Shown here one piece after another: positions 37,355 to 46,441 of a stretch of 64,000 nt of DNA. The stretch's first letter is position 1. Each line of letters starts with the position of its first letter. A program made the translations under genes and the position numbers. This DNA is from an uncultured SAR86 cluster bacterium (GTDB taxonomy: Bacteria > Pseudomonadota > Gammaproteobacteria > Magnimaribacterales > D2472), in the NCBI GenBank assembly GCA_902593675.1, contig CACJJI010000002.1:227996-291995 (forward strand), written 5' to 3'. The notes under the pieces are model-generated. The model had not been told where the DNA came from, made no database searches, and was given only the letters and a program-made list of their open reading frames with translations.

Positions 37355-37957
37355 ATGAAATCTCAAGTTGTCCTTTCAAAACAGTCGCCTCAACTTGGAA
37401 AGCGTCATCTTGAAGTTATGGACGAACTAGAAAGCATGCTTGATAAAGGAAAGTCATTTTCAACAATGTCTGATCTAGCAAAACAATTGAAAATCTCACT
37501 AAGAACTCTATATGAAATTGCGCCAAGCAAAGAGGAATTAATTGTGACAACCGTTGATAGAGTACTAAAAAAACACGGCAAGATAGCTATAGATGCAATG
37601 AATGCTCATTCATCTCCTATAAAAAAATTAGAAAGTTTTCTGACAGTCGCTAATCAAGCAGTTGGGCCAAGATTTGAAAGATTTACGCTATCTCTTAGTA
37701 GTTTAAGTTCATCTAAGCCAATGGTGGACTACCATGAACAATACATAACTGACCTAATAAAAAATCTTTTAGATGAAGCAAGAATTAAAAATGAGATCAA
37801 AGAGATCGATACCCAGGCAACTGCATTATTATTAGGAGGTCTTGGTAGATATTTTCAATCTAAGAAACTCTTGAAAGATTTACACCAAACTCCTGAAAAA
37901 ACTAGTAACTTTTTAACAAAAATTATTATTGATGGCATCAAAATGGAGAAATCTTGA
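37355..37957 (+). CDS. TetR/AcrR-family transcriptional regulator of the carboxylase operon
   Basis: 200 aa from ATG 37355, directly after the carboxylase stop; an earlier in-frame Met would overlap the biotin domain. Helix-turn-helix at about 38-64: TMSDLAKQLKISLRTLYEIA followed by PSKEELI. The C-terminal ligand domain is divergent. It lies within the operon (unlike atuR, which flanks it), so it probably controls its own unit through the inverted repeat at 33732. Likely effector: an acyl-CoA intermediate, by analogy with degradative TetR proteins. Confidence 0.87.
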   Translation: MKSQVVLSKQSPQLGKRHLEVMDELESMLDKGKSFSTMSDLAKQLKISLRTLYEIAPSKEELIVTTVDRVLKKHGKIAIDAMNAHSSPIKKLESFLTVANQAVGPRFERFTLSLSSLSSSKPMVDYHEQYITDLIKNLLDEARIKNEIKEIDTQATALLLGGLGRYFQSKKLLKDLHQTPEKTSNFLTKIIIDGIKMEKS

Positions 37958-39729
37958 GCGAAGAAATTATAAGAATTGCAAATTGTAGCGGTTACTACGG
38001 AGATAAATTATCTGCTGCTAAAGAGATGGTGGATGGAGGGCCTATAGATGTTCTGACTGGAGACTATTTAGCAGAACTCACTATGACAATTCTTTTTAAT
38101 CAAAAGATGCAGCGCGGAGACGATAAGGGATACGTGGGTACCTTCCTAAAACAAGTGAAAGCAGTAGCTAAATCATGCAAAGAGCAAAATATTAAAATAG
38201 TTACCAATGCCGGCGGCTTAAACCCCTCTTCTATGGCCAATGAAATAGAAAAAATCTTAGAAGAGCTCAATATTTCTCTCAAAGTTGCATATATAACTGG
38301 GGATGATTTGATGCCAAGAATGGACTCCCTAAAAGAGGAAGGAGAATCATTTTTAAACATTGATAAAGATATTCCGATTGATAAATCAGGATATCAAACA
38401 CTAACAGCAAACGCATATCTTGGAGCCTGGGGAATTAAAGAGGCATTGGATGAAGGCGCTGATATTGTCGTATGCCCAAGGGTGACGGATGCTGCAGTAG
38501 TAATTGGTCCAGCAGCATGGAAATTTAATTGGAAGAGAGATAATTATGATGCATTGGCTGGCGCATTAGCAGCAGGTCATATTATTGAATGTGGTTGCCA
38601 AGCAACCGGTGGTAACTATTCTTTTTTTAAAGAAGTACCAAGCTTTGATAACGTGGGCTATCCAATAACTGAAATCAAAAATGATGGAAGTTTTTACATT
38701 ACCAAACACCCAGGTACTGGGGGCTTGGTATCTAGGGGAACTGTAACTGCACAGCTTTTATATGAAATTAGTACTCCCGCATACTTGAACCCAGATGTTA
38801 TAGCTCATTTTGATACCTTAAATATTGAGGAAGTGTCCAAAGATAGAGTTTATGTATCAGGTTGCAGAGGAAGCTCGCCAACTAACACTCATAAAGTTTG
38901 TATTAATCTTGCTGGTGGGTATAGAAATGGTATGGAGTTCATTCTTACAGGCATAGACATTGAAGCAAAAGCTCAAATTATTACTGATGCACTCTTTAAC
39001 TCTGTTGGAGGCAAAGAGCAATTTGAAGAGGTTTCAATTTTATTAGATAGGACTGACAAAAAAAATCCAAATTCTAATGAGGAAGCAATGGCTTCTCTAA
39101 GAATATCGGTCAAATCAAAAGATCCTGATTTAGTTGGAAGAATGTTTACAGCAAAGATGATAGAACTTGCTTTAGCAAATTATCCAGGGTTTTTTACTGG
39201 AGGCGGAGTGAGATCAGGTGGGCCTGTTTTAGTCTACTGGCCAGCTTTAATAGATAGCAAGCATATAAAAGAAACTGTTCATATTGATGGCAAAGAAATT
39301 GATGTAATGCCAACCAATCAATTAGATTTAGAAGAAACTTATTATCAAAAACAACCAATTGAAATACCCCCTCCTCCATCAGGCAAAACCATCAACAAGC
39401 CTCTTGGAGAGCTTTTTGGAGCCAGATCTGGTGATAAAGGTGGTTGTGCGAATATCGGTGTATGGGCAAAAAGTGAAAATGCATTCTCTTTTTTAAATAA
39501 TTTTCTAACAGTCGAAAAGATCAAAGAATTAATGCCTGACTTAAGAGAATTTGAAATAGACAGATATGAGCTTCCAAACATACTTTCGCTAAATTTTTAC
39601 ATCCATGACATATTAGAAGATGGAGTTTCTTCTAATACCAGAAAAGATGGTCAAGCTAAATCTCTTGGAGAATACTTAAGAGCTAAGTATGCAGATATCC
39701 CTAAATCTTTATTTGAGGAAAAAATATGA
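37954..39729 (+). CDS. AtuA-family (DUF1446) acyclic terpene utilisation protein
   Basis: 591 aa with TTG start overlapping the tetR stop (TTGA). N-terminal AtuA domain: ANCSGYYGDKLSAAKEMV, DYLAELTMTIL, TNAGGLNPSSMA, ADIVVCPRVTDAAVV and ECGCQATGGNYSFF. C-terminal small domain from about 480 (GELFGARSGDKGGCANIGVW). AtuA is required for citronellol/geraniol growth in Pseudomonas, but its reaction is unknown. Embedded among carboxylase, hydratase and dehydrogenases, it probably handles a CoA thioester of the same pathway. Confidence 0.9.
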   Translation: MSEEIIRIANCSGYYGDKLSAAKEMVDGGPIDVLTGDYLAELTMTILFNQKMQRGDDKGYVGTFLKQVKAVAKSCKEQNIKIVTNAGGLNPSSMANEIEKILEELNISLKVAYITGDDLMPRMDSLKEEGESFLNIDKDIPIDKSGYQTLTANAYLGAWGIKEALDEGADIVVCPRVTDAAVVIGPAAWKFNWKRDNYDALAGALAAGHIIECGCQATGGNYSFFKEVPSFDNVGYPITEIKNDGSFYITKHPGTGGLVSRGTVTAQLLYEISTPAYLNPDVIAHFDTLNIEEVSKDRVYVSGCRGSSPTNTHKVCINLAGGYRNGMEFILTGIDIEAKAQIITDALFNSVGGKEQFEEVSILLDRTDKKNPNSNEEAMASLRISVKSKDPDLVGRMFTAKMIELALANYPGFFTGGGVRSGGPVLVYWPALIDSKHIKETVHIDGKEIDVMPTNQLDLEETYYQKQPIEIPPPPSGKTINKPLGELFGARSGDKGGCANIGVWAKSENAFSFLNNFLTVEKIKELMPDLREFEIDRYELPNILSLNFYIHDILEDGVSSNTRKDGQAKSLGEYLRAKYADIPKSLFEEKI

Positions 39730-40517
39730 GCATAGATAAATTATCTTTAGAGGGTTTGGATTTTCAAGCAACGAAAATAAATATTCAAAATAATATTTTA
39801 ACTATTACATTAAATCGACCTGAGAAAAAAAATGCATTAAATAATGTGATGGTAAATGAGCTTAATTATGCGTTAGCTTATGCAAAACAAGAAAGAGAAA
39901 TTAGGGTTGTTGTGATCGATGCAGAGGGGGATATTTTTTGTGCCGGAGCTGATTTACGAAGAGCAAAAGAAGAGTCCAATGTCCCAAAAATAGAAGGAGC
40001 GGATGACATCAGCTTCTCTCTGAGAAGACTGCACAAACCCGTAATATGCAAAATTCAAGGATCAGTCTTGGCAGGAGCATTATTACTAGTAACAAATGCA
40101 ACTCATGCTATAGCTGTTGACTCAGCTAAATTTTCAGCGCCTGAGATACACAGAGGCTTGTGGCCTTTTATGGTCATGGCTGGATTATTCAGAGTAATGC
40201 CTAAAAGAGCTGGGCTTGATTTTATTATGCGTGGTCAGCCCATTAATGCCAATAAAGCTGAAATATGGGGGTTAATCAATGAGTCTGTTGCAGCTAATAG
40301 ACTGGATAAAAGAGTTAGTGAACTAGCTGAAGAATTAGCCAGTCTAGCCCCAGGAACCATGCAATTTGGTCTAGAAGCATATGAAAAACAAGATGCGTTA
40401 GACTTTGATGAAGCTCTTCCATATTTACAAAAACAAATTGCTAAATGTTTTGAAGGTGAAGATGCTAAAGAAGGTATTGCTGCATTTTTAGAAAAAAGAA
40501 AACCAAATTGGAAATAA
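39726..40517 (+). CDS. Enoyl-CoA hydratase/isomerase family protein (AtuE-like)
   Basis: 263 aa crotonase. Oxyanion-hole segments FCAGADLRRAK and GSVLAGALLLV. The PEIHRGLWPFM segment keeps a Glu in the catalytic-Glu164 position. The usual second Glu (GGGxEL) is replaced by AGALLL. AtuE hydrates isohexenylglutaconyl-CoA after the geranyl-CoA carboxylase step, which fits the position. ATGA overlap with the AtuA-family gene. A methylglutaconyl-CoA hydratase (LiuC-like) role is the main alternative. Confidence 0.85.
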   Translation: MSIDKLSLEGLDFQATKINIQNNILTITLNRPEKKNALNNVMVNELNYALAYAKQEREIRVVVIDAEGDIFCAGADLRRAKEESNVPKIEGADDISFSLRRLHKPVICKIQGSVLAGALLLVTNATHAIAVDSAKFSAPEIHRGLWPFMVMAGLFRVMPKRAGLDFIMRGQPINANKAEIWGLINESVAANRLDKRVSELAEELASLAPGTMQFGLEAYEKQDALDFDEALPYLQKQIAKCFEGEDAKEGIAAFLEKRKPNWK

Positions 40518-40530
40518 ATAAGGAAGATTC

Positions 40531-41754
40531 ATGGATTTAGAATACGGGCCAGAATATCAAGACTTCACACAAGAGGTTCAAAGCTTTTGTAAAAAATATG
40601 AAGGGCTCTCTTTCACAGATGGTTCTAATAATCCTCTTGGAAGTTCAGGTGGATCTGGTGGCCCCAAAATGTCTAGGTCTGAATGGCAAAAAATCTTAAT
40701 TGAAAATGGCTATTTTGCGCGCTCAGTCCCCAAAGAATACGGAGGATATGGTGGCGAAGCAGATATTCTAAGAAGCAGGATTATTGCAGCAGAATTTTCA
40801 AAATCTAAAACTCCTGGAGCAATGGGTGGTCAAGGGATTGATATGTTAGTTCCCACTTTATTAGAAATGGGTACCGAGGAACAAAAACAAGCCTATATCA
40901 AGCCCACACTGCATGGAGAGATGATTTGGTGCCAAGGTTACTCGGAACCAAATGCTGGAAGTGATCTGGCAAGTTTACAAACCAAAGGTGAGTTGGTTGG
41001 TGATGAATGGGTGATTAATGGCCAAAAAATTTGGACCAGCACTGCACAATACTCACAAATGTGTTTTTGTCTTGTCAGAACTGAGCCAGATGCTCCAAAG
41101 CACGCTGGAATAAGCTACTTATTGATCCCAATGGATACTCCAGGCATTGAAATTAGACCACTTGTTGATATGACTTTGAAGGCTGGATTTAATGAGGTCT
41201 TTTTTACAGATGTAAAAATTCCAGTTGGCAATATTGTGGGTAAAAGAGGTGAAGGCTGGGCTGTTGCAAATGCAACTTTAGGTCATGAAAGAGGCTCCTT
41301 AGCCCCACCAGATGCAACCATGAATAGAGTAAATATGTTGATGCATCTAATGAAAGAAGAAACACTTGATGGCAAACCACTTATTGAGCATCCAATTTAT
41401 CGAGATCGATTGATGCAAATTCAAGGCAAGGTTTTAGCCCAACAATCTCATGCCTTAAGACTGTTATCTGCCAAGCTTAACCCAGGAGCCGATGTCAAGA
41501 TAGGTAAAATGATTCAAAAGCTTACCGGAACAGAGCTAAGACATGAATTAGAAGGTCTTGCGATTGACGTGATGGGTGAGATTGGAACCTTGTATGAAGA
41601 TAGCCCGCATCTTAAAAATGACGGTACTTGGCAATTCATATACATGTACTTTCTAGGTCTAATTATTGGTGGAGGCACCAGTCAAATTCAAAAGAATATC
41701 ATTGCCGAGCGAGGCCTAGGCATGCCAAAAGAACCAAAAGTAGAAGGAGCATAG
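40531..41754 (+). CDS. Acyl-CoA dehydrogenase, first (alpha-type) member of pair 2
   Basis: 407 aa. AAGGAAG ribosome site. Middle domain WCQGYSEPNAGSDLASLQ and INGQKIWTSTAQY as in pair 1. C-terminal loop IIGGGTSQIQKNIIAERG: Gly replaces the classical catalytic Glu, so the base may come from another position such as the Glu of TLGHERGSL. An unusual Gly/Ser-rich stretch lies near residues 36-46. Lacks RKQFG. Plausible citronellyl-CoA dehydrogenase (AtuD-like) role by context. Confidence 0.9.
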   Translation: MDLEYGPEYQDFTQEVQSFCKKYEGLSFTDGSNNPLGSSGGSGGPKMSRSEWQKILIENGYFARSVPKEYGGYGGEADILRSRIIAAEFSKSKTPGAMGGQGIDMLVPTLLEMGTEEQKQAYIKPTLHGEMIWCQGYSEPNAGSDLASLQTKGELVGDEWVINGQKIWTSTAQYSQMCFCLVRTEPDAPKHAGISYLLIPMDTPGIEIRPLVDMTLKAGFNEVFFTDVKIPVGNIVGKRGEGWAVANATLGHERGSLAPPDATMNRVNMLMHLMKEETLDGKPLIEHPIYRDRLMQIQGKVLAQQSHALRLLSAKLNPGADVKIGKMIQKLTGTELRHELEGLAIDVMGEIGTLYEDSPHLKNDGTWQFIYMYFLGLIIGGGTSQIQKNIIAERGLGMPKEPKVEGA

Positions 41755-41755
41755 A

Positions 41756-42841
41756 ATGTATTTTGGCTTATCGGAAGAACAATCCTTTTTTCAGGACAAT
41801 GTAAGAAAATATCTAGAAGAGCATGCCACGATAGATAACATTAAGCACATCGCTAGCGGTGACGAGAAAAATCTTTCAGCAGAGATTAATCAAGGCCTTC
41901 ATAACCTAGGAATAAATGGGCTCTTAATTCCAGAAGAATTTGGTGGTCTAGGTCTGGATTTACTCTTTGCAGCAGTTGTTTCAGAAGTTTTGGGAGGTAG
42001 TGTCGGCCCTACTCCATTTATTGCGCCCTATGTCATGGCGCCAACAGCTATTAAGCATGCGGGCAGTAAAACTCAGCAAGAAAATTATCTTTCTAAAATT
42101 GCCACCAATGAATATCGTTTTGGAGTTGGTTTTAGTGAATTCATTGGCAAAAGGAATGATGCTGGAATTTCTTTTTCGGACAATACATTAAATGGAAGAG
42201 CTATGTTTGTGCTCGATGCAAATGATGCTACGCATCTATTGCTTGCAGATGAAAAAGGTCAGATATTTGTTATAGATACAAAATCTGCAAACATAGAAAT
42301 AGTTCAACTAACCACAGTTGATAAAACCAGACAATATGCAGAAGTGATTTGTAAAAACTTAGAGGCAGAACTACTAGAAAATTCTTCAGACTCAGTAGAG
42401 CCAATCATCCAAGCAATTGATGCTGGAAGGATTATGCTTGCAGCAGATTCTCTTGGCGCATCACAAACCATGATAGACAAGGCAGTTGATTATGCTAAGG
42501 AGCGAAAGCAGTTTGGGAGAGCCATAGGATCATTTCAGGCTGTAAAGCATATGTGCGCAGAGATGGCTGCTGACCTAGAGCCATGCTATGCACTGGTTTG
42601 GCACGCTGCGCATTGCCATGATCATTCTCCTGATGAGGCGAGATTGATGGCCTGTCATACAAAAGCACATGTCTCTGAAATGAGTAAAGGCATAGCCAAA
42701 AAAGCTACCGAGGTTCATGGCGGCATGGGTTTCACAGATTTACTCGGCCTGCATTACTGGTTCAAACGAATCGGATTAAATCGTCAAATTCTTGGCAGCC
42801 CAGAACTTGTTCGTGAAGAAGCATATAAAACTCAGGTTTAA
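41756..42841 (+). CDS. Acyl-CoA dehydrogenase, second (beta-type) member of pair 2
   Basis: 361 aa, starting one base after its partner, with AAGGAG upstream. Keeps RKQFGRAIGSFQAVKH and VHGGMGFTDLLGLH for FAD contacts; the C-terminal loop reads RQILGSPEL without a catalytic Glu. The arrangement mirrors pair 1 and implies a heteromer. Last gene of the operon, converging on the isomerase-like gene with a 4-bp overlap. Confidence 0.9.
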   Translation: MYFGLSEEQSFFQDNVRKYLEEHATIDNIKHIASGDEKNLSAEINQGLHNLGINGLLIPEEFGGLGLDLLFAAVVSEVLGGSVGPTPFIAPYVMAPTAIKHAGSKTQQENYLSKIATNEYRFGVGFSEFIGKRNDAGISFSDNTLNGRAMFVLDANDATHLLLADEKGQIFVIDTKSANIEIVQLTTVDKTRQYAEVICKNLEAELLENSSDSVEPIIQAIDAGRIMLAADSLGASQTMIDKAVDYAKERKQFGRAIGSFQAVKHMCAEMAADLEPCYALVWHAAHCHDHSPDEARLMACHTKAHVSEMSKGIAKKATEVHGGMGFTDLLGLHYWFKRIGLNRQILGSPELVREEAYKTQV

Positions 42842-43449
42842 ATTAAATTTCTTGTAATTGCTTCTTCTAAGAGATGTAATCGGTCATTACCAAAAAACAT
42901 TTTTTCTTTATAGAAAAAAGTGGGTGAGCCAAATCCCCCGCGCCCAATTAATTCATCAGTATTTTTGATCAATAGATCTTTAGCCTCTTGTGATGTGATA
43001 AATTTTTTAAATGCTTCAGTATCTAAATTTGAATTCTTGGCGATGCTTAATAATAAATCTTCTTGACTAATGTCTTTACCTTCACTCCAATAGGCTTGAA
43101 ATACATTATTAGCAAACTCAGCCAGTTTACTTTCTTTGTTTGCAAACAAGCATCCGCGCATTGCCTTTACGGAATTAACGGGAAATACTTCTGGAAAGCT
43201 TATGCTAATTCCTCTAATCCTGGACCATAAATGTAAGTCCTCATTTGAGTAATTAAGCTTTAAAGGATTAGGCTTTTTTCTAAACTCATAAACATCTTGA
43301 TTAACCGTATTAAACACTCCTCCAACTAGGACTGGCTTCCAGTCTATTTCTAGCTCATGCCTTTGTGATAATGATTCAATTTCAACAAATGCTAAATATG
43401 TCCAAGGGCTTGAACAGTCAAAGTAAAATTCTATATAGTTAGCATTCAT
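42838..43449 (-). CDS. 2-hydroxychromene-2-carboxylate isomerase-like (DsbA/GST-kappa fold) protein
   Basis: 203 aa from ATG 43449; the frame is open 87 nt further but would cross the prc start region. FDCSSPWTYLAFVEIE is the family active-site segment (Ser in place of a thioredoxin CxxC), and GRGGFGSPTFFYKEKMFFGNDRLHLLEE is the typical C-terminal part. Family members use glutathione to isomerise aromatic or other compounds. Beside the Atu-like operon and with a GST also present, a role on a pathway intermediate is possible. Confidence 0.87.
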   Translation of the reverse strand: MNANYIEFYFDCSSPWTYLAFVEIESLSQRHELEIDWKPVLVGGVFNTVNQDVYEFRKKPNPLKLNYSNEDLHLWSRIRGISISFPEVFPVNSVKAMRGCLFANKESKLAEFANNVFQAYWSEGKDISQEDLLLSIAKNSNLDTEAFKKFITSQEAKDLLIKNTDELIGRGGFGSPTFFYKEKMFFGNDRLHLLEEAITRNLI

Positions 43450-43477
43450 AATTAATAAATATTGTAAATTAATAATC

Positions 43478-45595
43478 TTGTATAAACAGAAAAAAGCTAT
43501 GAGCTTACTAACAATACTATTGCTTAGCATTAGCATTGAGGCAAAAATAAATATACCTGCATCAGTTGAAAAACAAGAGCTTTGCCAGGAAATTTATCAA
43601 AAGATGGCTAACGAACATTTTTTTAATGATAAGGACTTGAGTTCTATTAATGCTGAAATATTTGATGCCTTAGTCGATCAGCTGGATTCACAGAAAATAT
43701 ATTTCACAAAAAATGAAATTGCTTCGTTTAAGAGAAAATTTTCTCAATTTGATAATCCAACTAGCTATCAAAAAAAATACTCAAAATCCTTCCTTTGCTC
43801 TATAGACTTAAAGTCAGAGTTTGCATTTATAAATCTATACTTTAACCGGTTAATTGAGGCAACTAAGTATCAACTCAAAGAGGTTACTAAAAAGAATTTT
43901 GATTTTACAAAAGAAGAGATGATGGTTATTGATGATGATCAAAAAAAATGGCAGAAGAATAAATTTGAGCTTAAGAAAGCATGGAGAAGACTAGCAAAAA
44001 ATGATGTATTAACATCCATGCTTGCAGAAAAGGATTTAGATGAAGCAACAGAAACTATTGAAAAAAGATACAAAAATCGACTTAGAAGAATCTCTCAAAG
44101 AAATGAAGAGGACATTTTTTCAATTTCTATGAATAATTTGACATCTTATTTTGATCCACATTCCTCCTATTTCTCTCCTAAGTCAGCTGAAGATTTTGAG
44201 ATGGCAATGAGTCTAAGGCTTGAGGGAATTGGAGCTTTGCTTACAACAGAAGATGATTACCCAACCATAGTGAGTGTTGTGCCCGGGGGCCCAGCAGAAA
44301 AAACAGGAAAAATTAATCCAGATGACAAAATAGTAACCATATCTCAAGTTGAAGAATCTAATTCAACTCCAACTGATGTTGTGGGCTGGAGAATCGATGA
44401 AGTAGTTCAATTAATTAGAGGTAAGGCTGGCACTAAAGTCGAATTGGAGCTAATTCCAGGAAAAACAGAGGATCTTAGTGAAAGGAAATTTGTAACCATT
44501 ACACGCGAAGAAGTGAAATTGGAGGAGCAAGCCGCAAAATCTAGGATCATTGAAATCGAGAGAAATTTGCAAACAATAAAGGTCGGCATAATAGATTTAC
44601 CAACCTTTTATATAGATTTCAAAGCATGGCGAAATAGAGATCCTGAATATAGAAGCAGCTCAAAAGATGTTGAAACCATACTAAGAAATTTTACTAATCA
44701 GCAAGTTGATGCTGTCTTAATTGATCTTCGAGGTAATTCTGGCGGCTCACTTTTTGAAGCCAATAAATTAACTGGATTGTTTGTCTCCTCTGGAGCAACA
44801 TTGCAAGTCAAAGAGAGCGATGGCAGTGTGAGACCATTGGGAGATGCGAGAGCCAAGCAAATTTGGAAAAAACCATTAGCGGTTATGGTTGATAGATATT
44901 CTGCATCTGCATCAGAAATTTTTGCAGGAGCTATTCAAGATTACCAAAGAGGGATAATCATCGGGCAAAAAACATTTGGCAAAGGGACTGTCCAAAAATT
45001 AGATAATTTGAGCTCTGGGCAAATTAAAATTACTGAATCAAAGTTTTACAGAATTACTGGGGCTGGTATGCAGAGTAAAGGCATACATCCCGATATTACA
45101 TTACCAAGCACTTGGGATGTTGAAGAGGTTGGTGAAAGTTCATATGATTCAGCACTTCCATGGGATGAAATTAAACCAGTTCGTTTCAAGAAATTTTCCA
45201 TGAGGTCATCTATGATCTCTCAATTAAATGATGAGCATTTAACAAGAGTCAATCAACATCCTAACTTACAATACATCCTTGATATAAGAAAAAGATATGA
45301 GATCCAAAAAAATAAAGAAGTAGTTTCTTTAAACTTAATAAATAGGAAAAATGAAAAAGAAGAAAGACAATCATGGGCTTTAGAGATAGAAAACAAAAGA
45401 CGCGCCTCTCTTAATTTAGAAACTTTTAGTTCTTTTAAGGCCATGGAGGATTTCAATGATGCCAAGCAAGCTGAAGACGGAGAAAAGGATTCTGAGATAG
45501 ACGTTGATAATGATTATCTCCTAAATGAAGGCATGCAAATACTTTCAGACTATACAATATTTAATCAAAACATTTACCTATCTAAAGCCGCATAA
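43478..45595 (+). CDS. prc: Tail-specific carboxy-terminal processing protease Prc
   Basis: 705 aa periplasmic S41A protease. The TTG start at 43478 gives a basic n-region (MYKQKKAM) before the signal helix; ATG 43499 is the alternative but loses those lysines. N-terminal helical domain, PDZ domain at about 245-330 (PGGPAEKTGKINPDDKI), LIDLRGNSGG, and Ser/Lys dyad in YSASASEIFAGAI (475 onward) and FGKGTVQ (Lys502). C-terminal charged helical extension as in Escherichia Prc. Degrades misfolded or tagged periplasmic proteins and trims peptidoglycan hydrolases. Confidence 0.94.
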   Translation: MYKQKKAMSLLTILLLSISIEAKINIPASVEKQELCQEIYQKMANEHFFNDKDLSSINAEIFDALVDQLDSQKIYFTKNEIASFKRKFSQFDNPTSYQKKYSKSFLCSIDLKSEFAFINLYFNRLIEATKYQLKEVTKKNFDFTKEEMMVIDDDQKKWQKNKFELKKAWRRLAKNDVLTSMLAEKDLDEATETIEKRYKNRLRRISQRNEEDIFSISMNNLTSYFDPHSSYFSPKSAEDFEMAMSLRLEGIGALLTTEDDYPTIVSVVPGGPAEKTGKINPDDKIVTISQVEESNSTPTDVVGWRIDEVVQLIRGKAGTKVELELIPGKTEDLSERKFVTITREEVKLEEQAAKSRIIEIERNLQTIKVGIIDLPTFYIDFKAWRNRDPEYRSSSKDVETILRNFTNQQVDAVLIDLRGNSGGSLFEANKLTGLFVSSGATLQVKESDGSVRPLGDARAKQIWKKPLAVMVDRYSASASEIFAGAIQDYQRGIIIGQKTFGKGTVQKLDNLSSGQIKITESKFYRITGAGMQSKGIHPDITLPSTWDVEEVGESSYDSALPWDEIKPVRFKKFSMRSSMISQLNDEHLTRVNQHPNLQYILDIRKRYEIQKNKEVVSLNLINRKNEKEERQSWALEIENKRRASLNLETFSSFKAMEDFNDAKQAEDGEKDSEIDVDNDYLLNEGMQILSDYTIFNQNIYLSKAA

Positions 45596-45598
45596 AAT

Positions 45599-46411
45599 AT
45601 GAAAATTGTATCTTTTAACATCAACAGTATAAGAGCTCGCCCCCATCAACTGATTCATCTTAGAGATACCATTGATCCTGATGTAATTGGAATACAAGAG
45701 ACTAAAGTAAATGATCCAGAGTTTCCAGTTGATGAAATCAAAGAGATAGGATACCACCCTGAGTATTGGGGGCAAAAAGGTCACTACGGGGTAGCAATTC
45801 TAAGTAAGCAAAAAGCAGAAAATGTCCAAAAAGGTTTTAAAGGTGACTCAGATGATGACCAAAAAAGATTTATTCAAGCTACATTTAAATGGAAAAGAAA
45901 TAAAATTACTATTATGAATGGATACTTTCCTCAGGGAGAAAACAGATCACATGAAACTAAATTTCCGAAAAAAATCAAATTTTATGATGATTTAGAAAAG
46001 CACATCAAAAAGCTTAAAACTGTTGAAGAGAATTTAATTGTAATGGGAGATTTTAATGTTGCACCCTCTAAATTAGATATAGGTATAGGTGAGCAAAATG
46101 TTAAACGCTGGCTACGTGACGGCAAAACTGCTTTCCTGCCAGAAGAAATTGAGATGTGGAACAAAATTAGAGACTTAGGTTTTATAGACTCATGGAGAGA
46201 ACAAAATCCTGAAGAAGGATCAATTTATTCATGGTTTGATTACCGCTCAAGAATGTTTGATGATAAGCCAAAAAGAGGACTTAGAATAGATCATATACTT
46301 GTATCAAAAAAACTCTCTAATTTCATACACAGCACAGGAATAGATTACAAAGCTCGAGCTATGGAGAAACCTTCAGATCACTGCCCTGTTTGGGTAGAGC
46401 TCAAAAAATAA
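45599..46411 (+). CDS. xthA: Exodeoxyribonuclease III
   Basis: 270 aa EEP-fold AP endonuclease/3'-5' exonuclease for base-excision repair. Motifs: IVSFNINSIRAR, GIQETKVND, NGYFPQGENR, VMGDFNVAP, and the C-terminal LRIDHILVSK and SDHCPVW. Begins 3 nt after prc, so likely cotranscribed. Confidence 0.96.
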   Translation: MKIVSFNINSIRARPHQLIHLRDTIDPDVIGIQETKVNDPEFPVDEIKEIGYHPEYWGQKGHYGVAILSKQKAENVQKGFKGDSDDDQKRFIQATFKWKRNKITIMNGYFPQGENRSHETKFPKKIKFYDDLEKHIKKLKTVEENLIVMGDFNVAPSKLDIGIGEQNVKRWLRDGKTAFLPEEIEMWNKIRDLGFIDSWREQNPEEGSIYSWFDYRSRMFDDKPKRGLRIDHILVSKKLSNFIHSTGIDYKARAMEKPSDHCPVWVELKK

Positions 46412-46441
46412 GAGTTTTATAATATTGTAAATTTAATTGTC

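Noticed and set aside
43450..43536. Extended start of the isomerase-like gene
   Set aside because: The extension overlaps the prc start region on the other strand, and the conserved N-terminus begins at MNANYIEFYFD.
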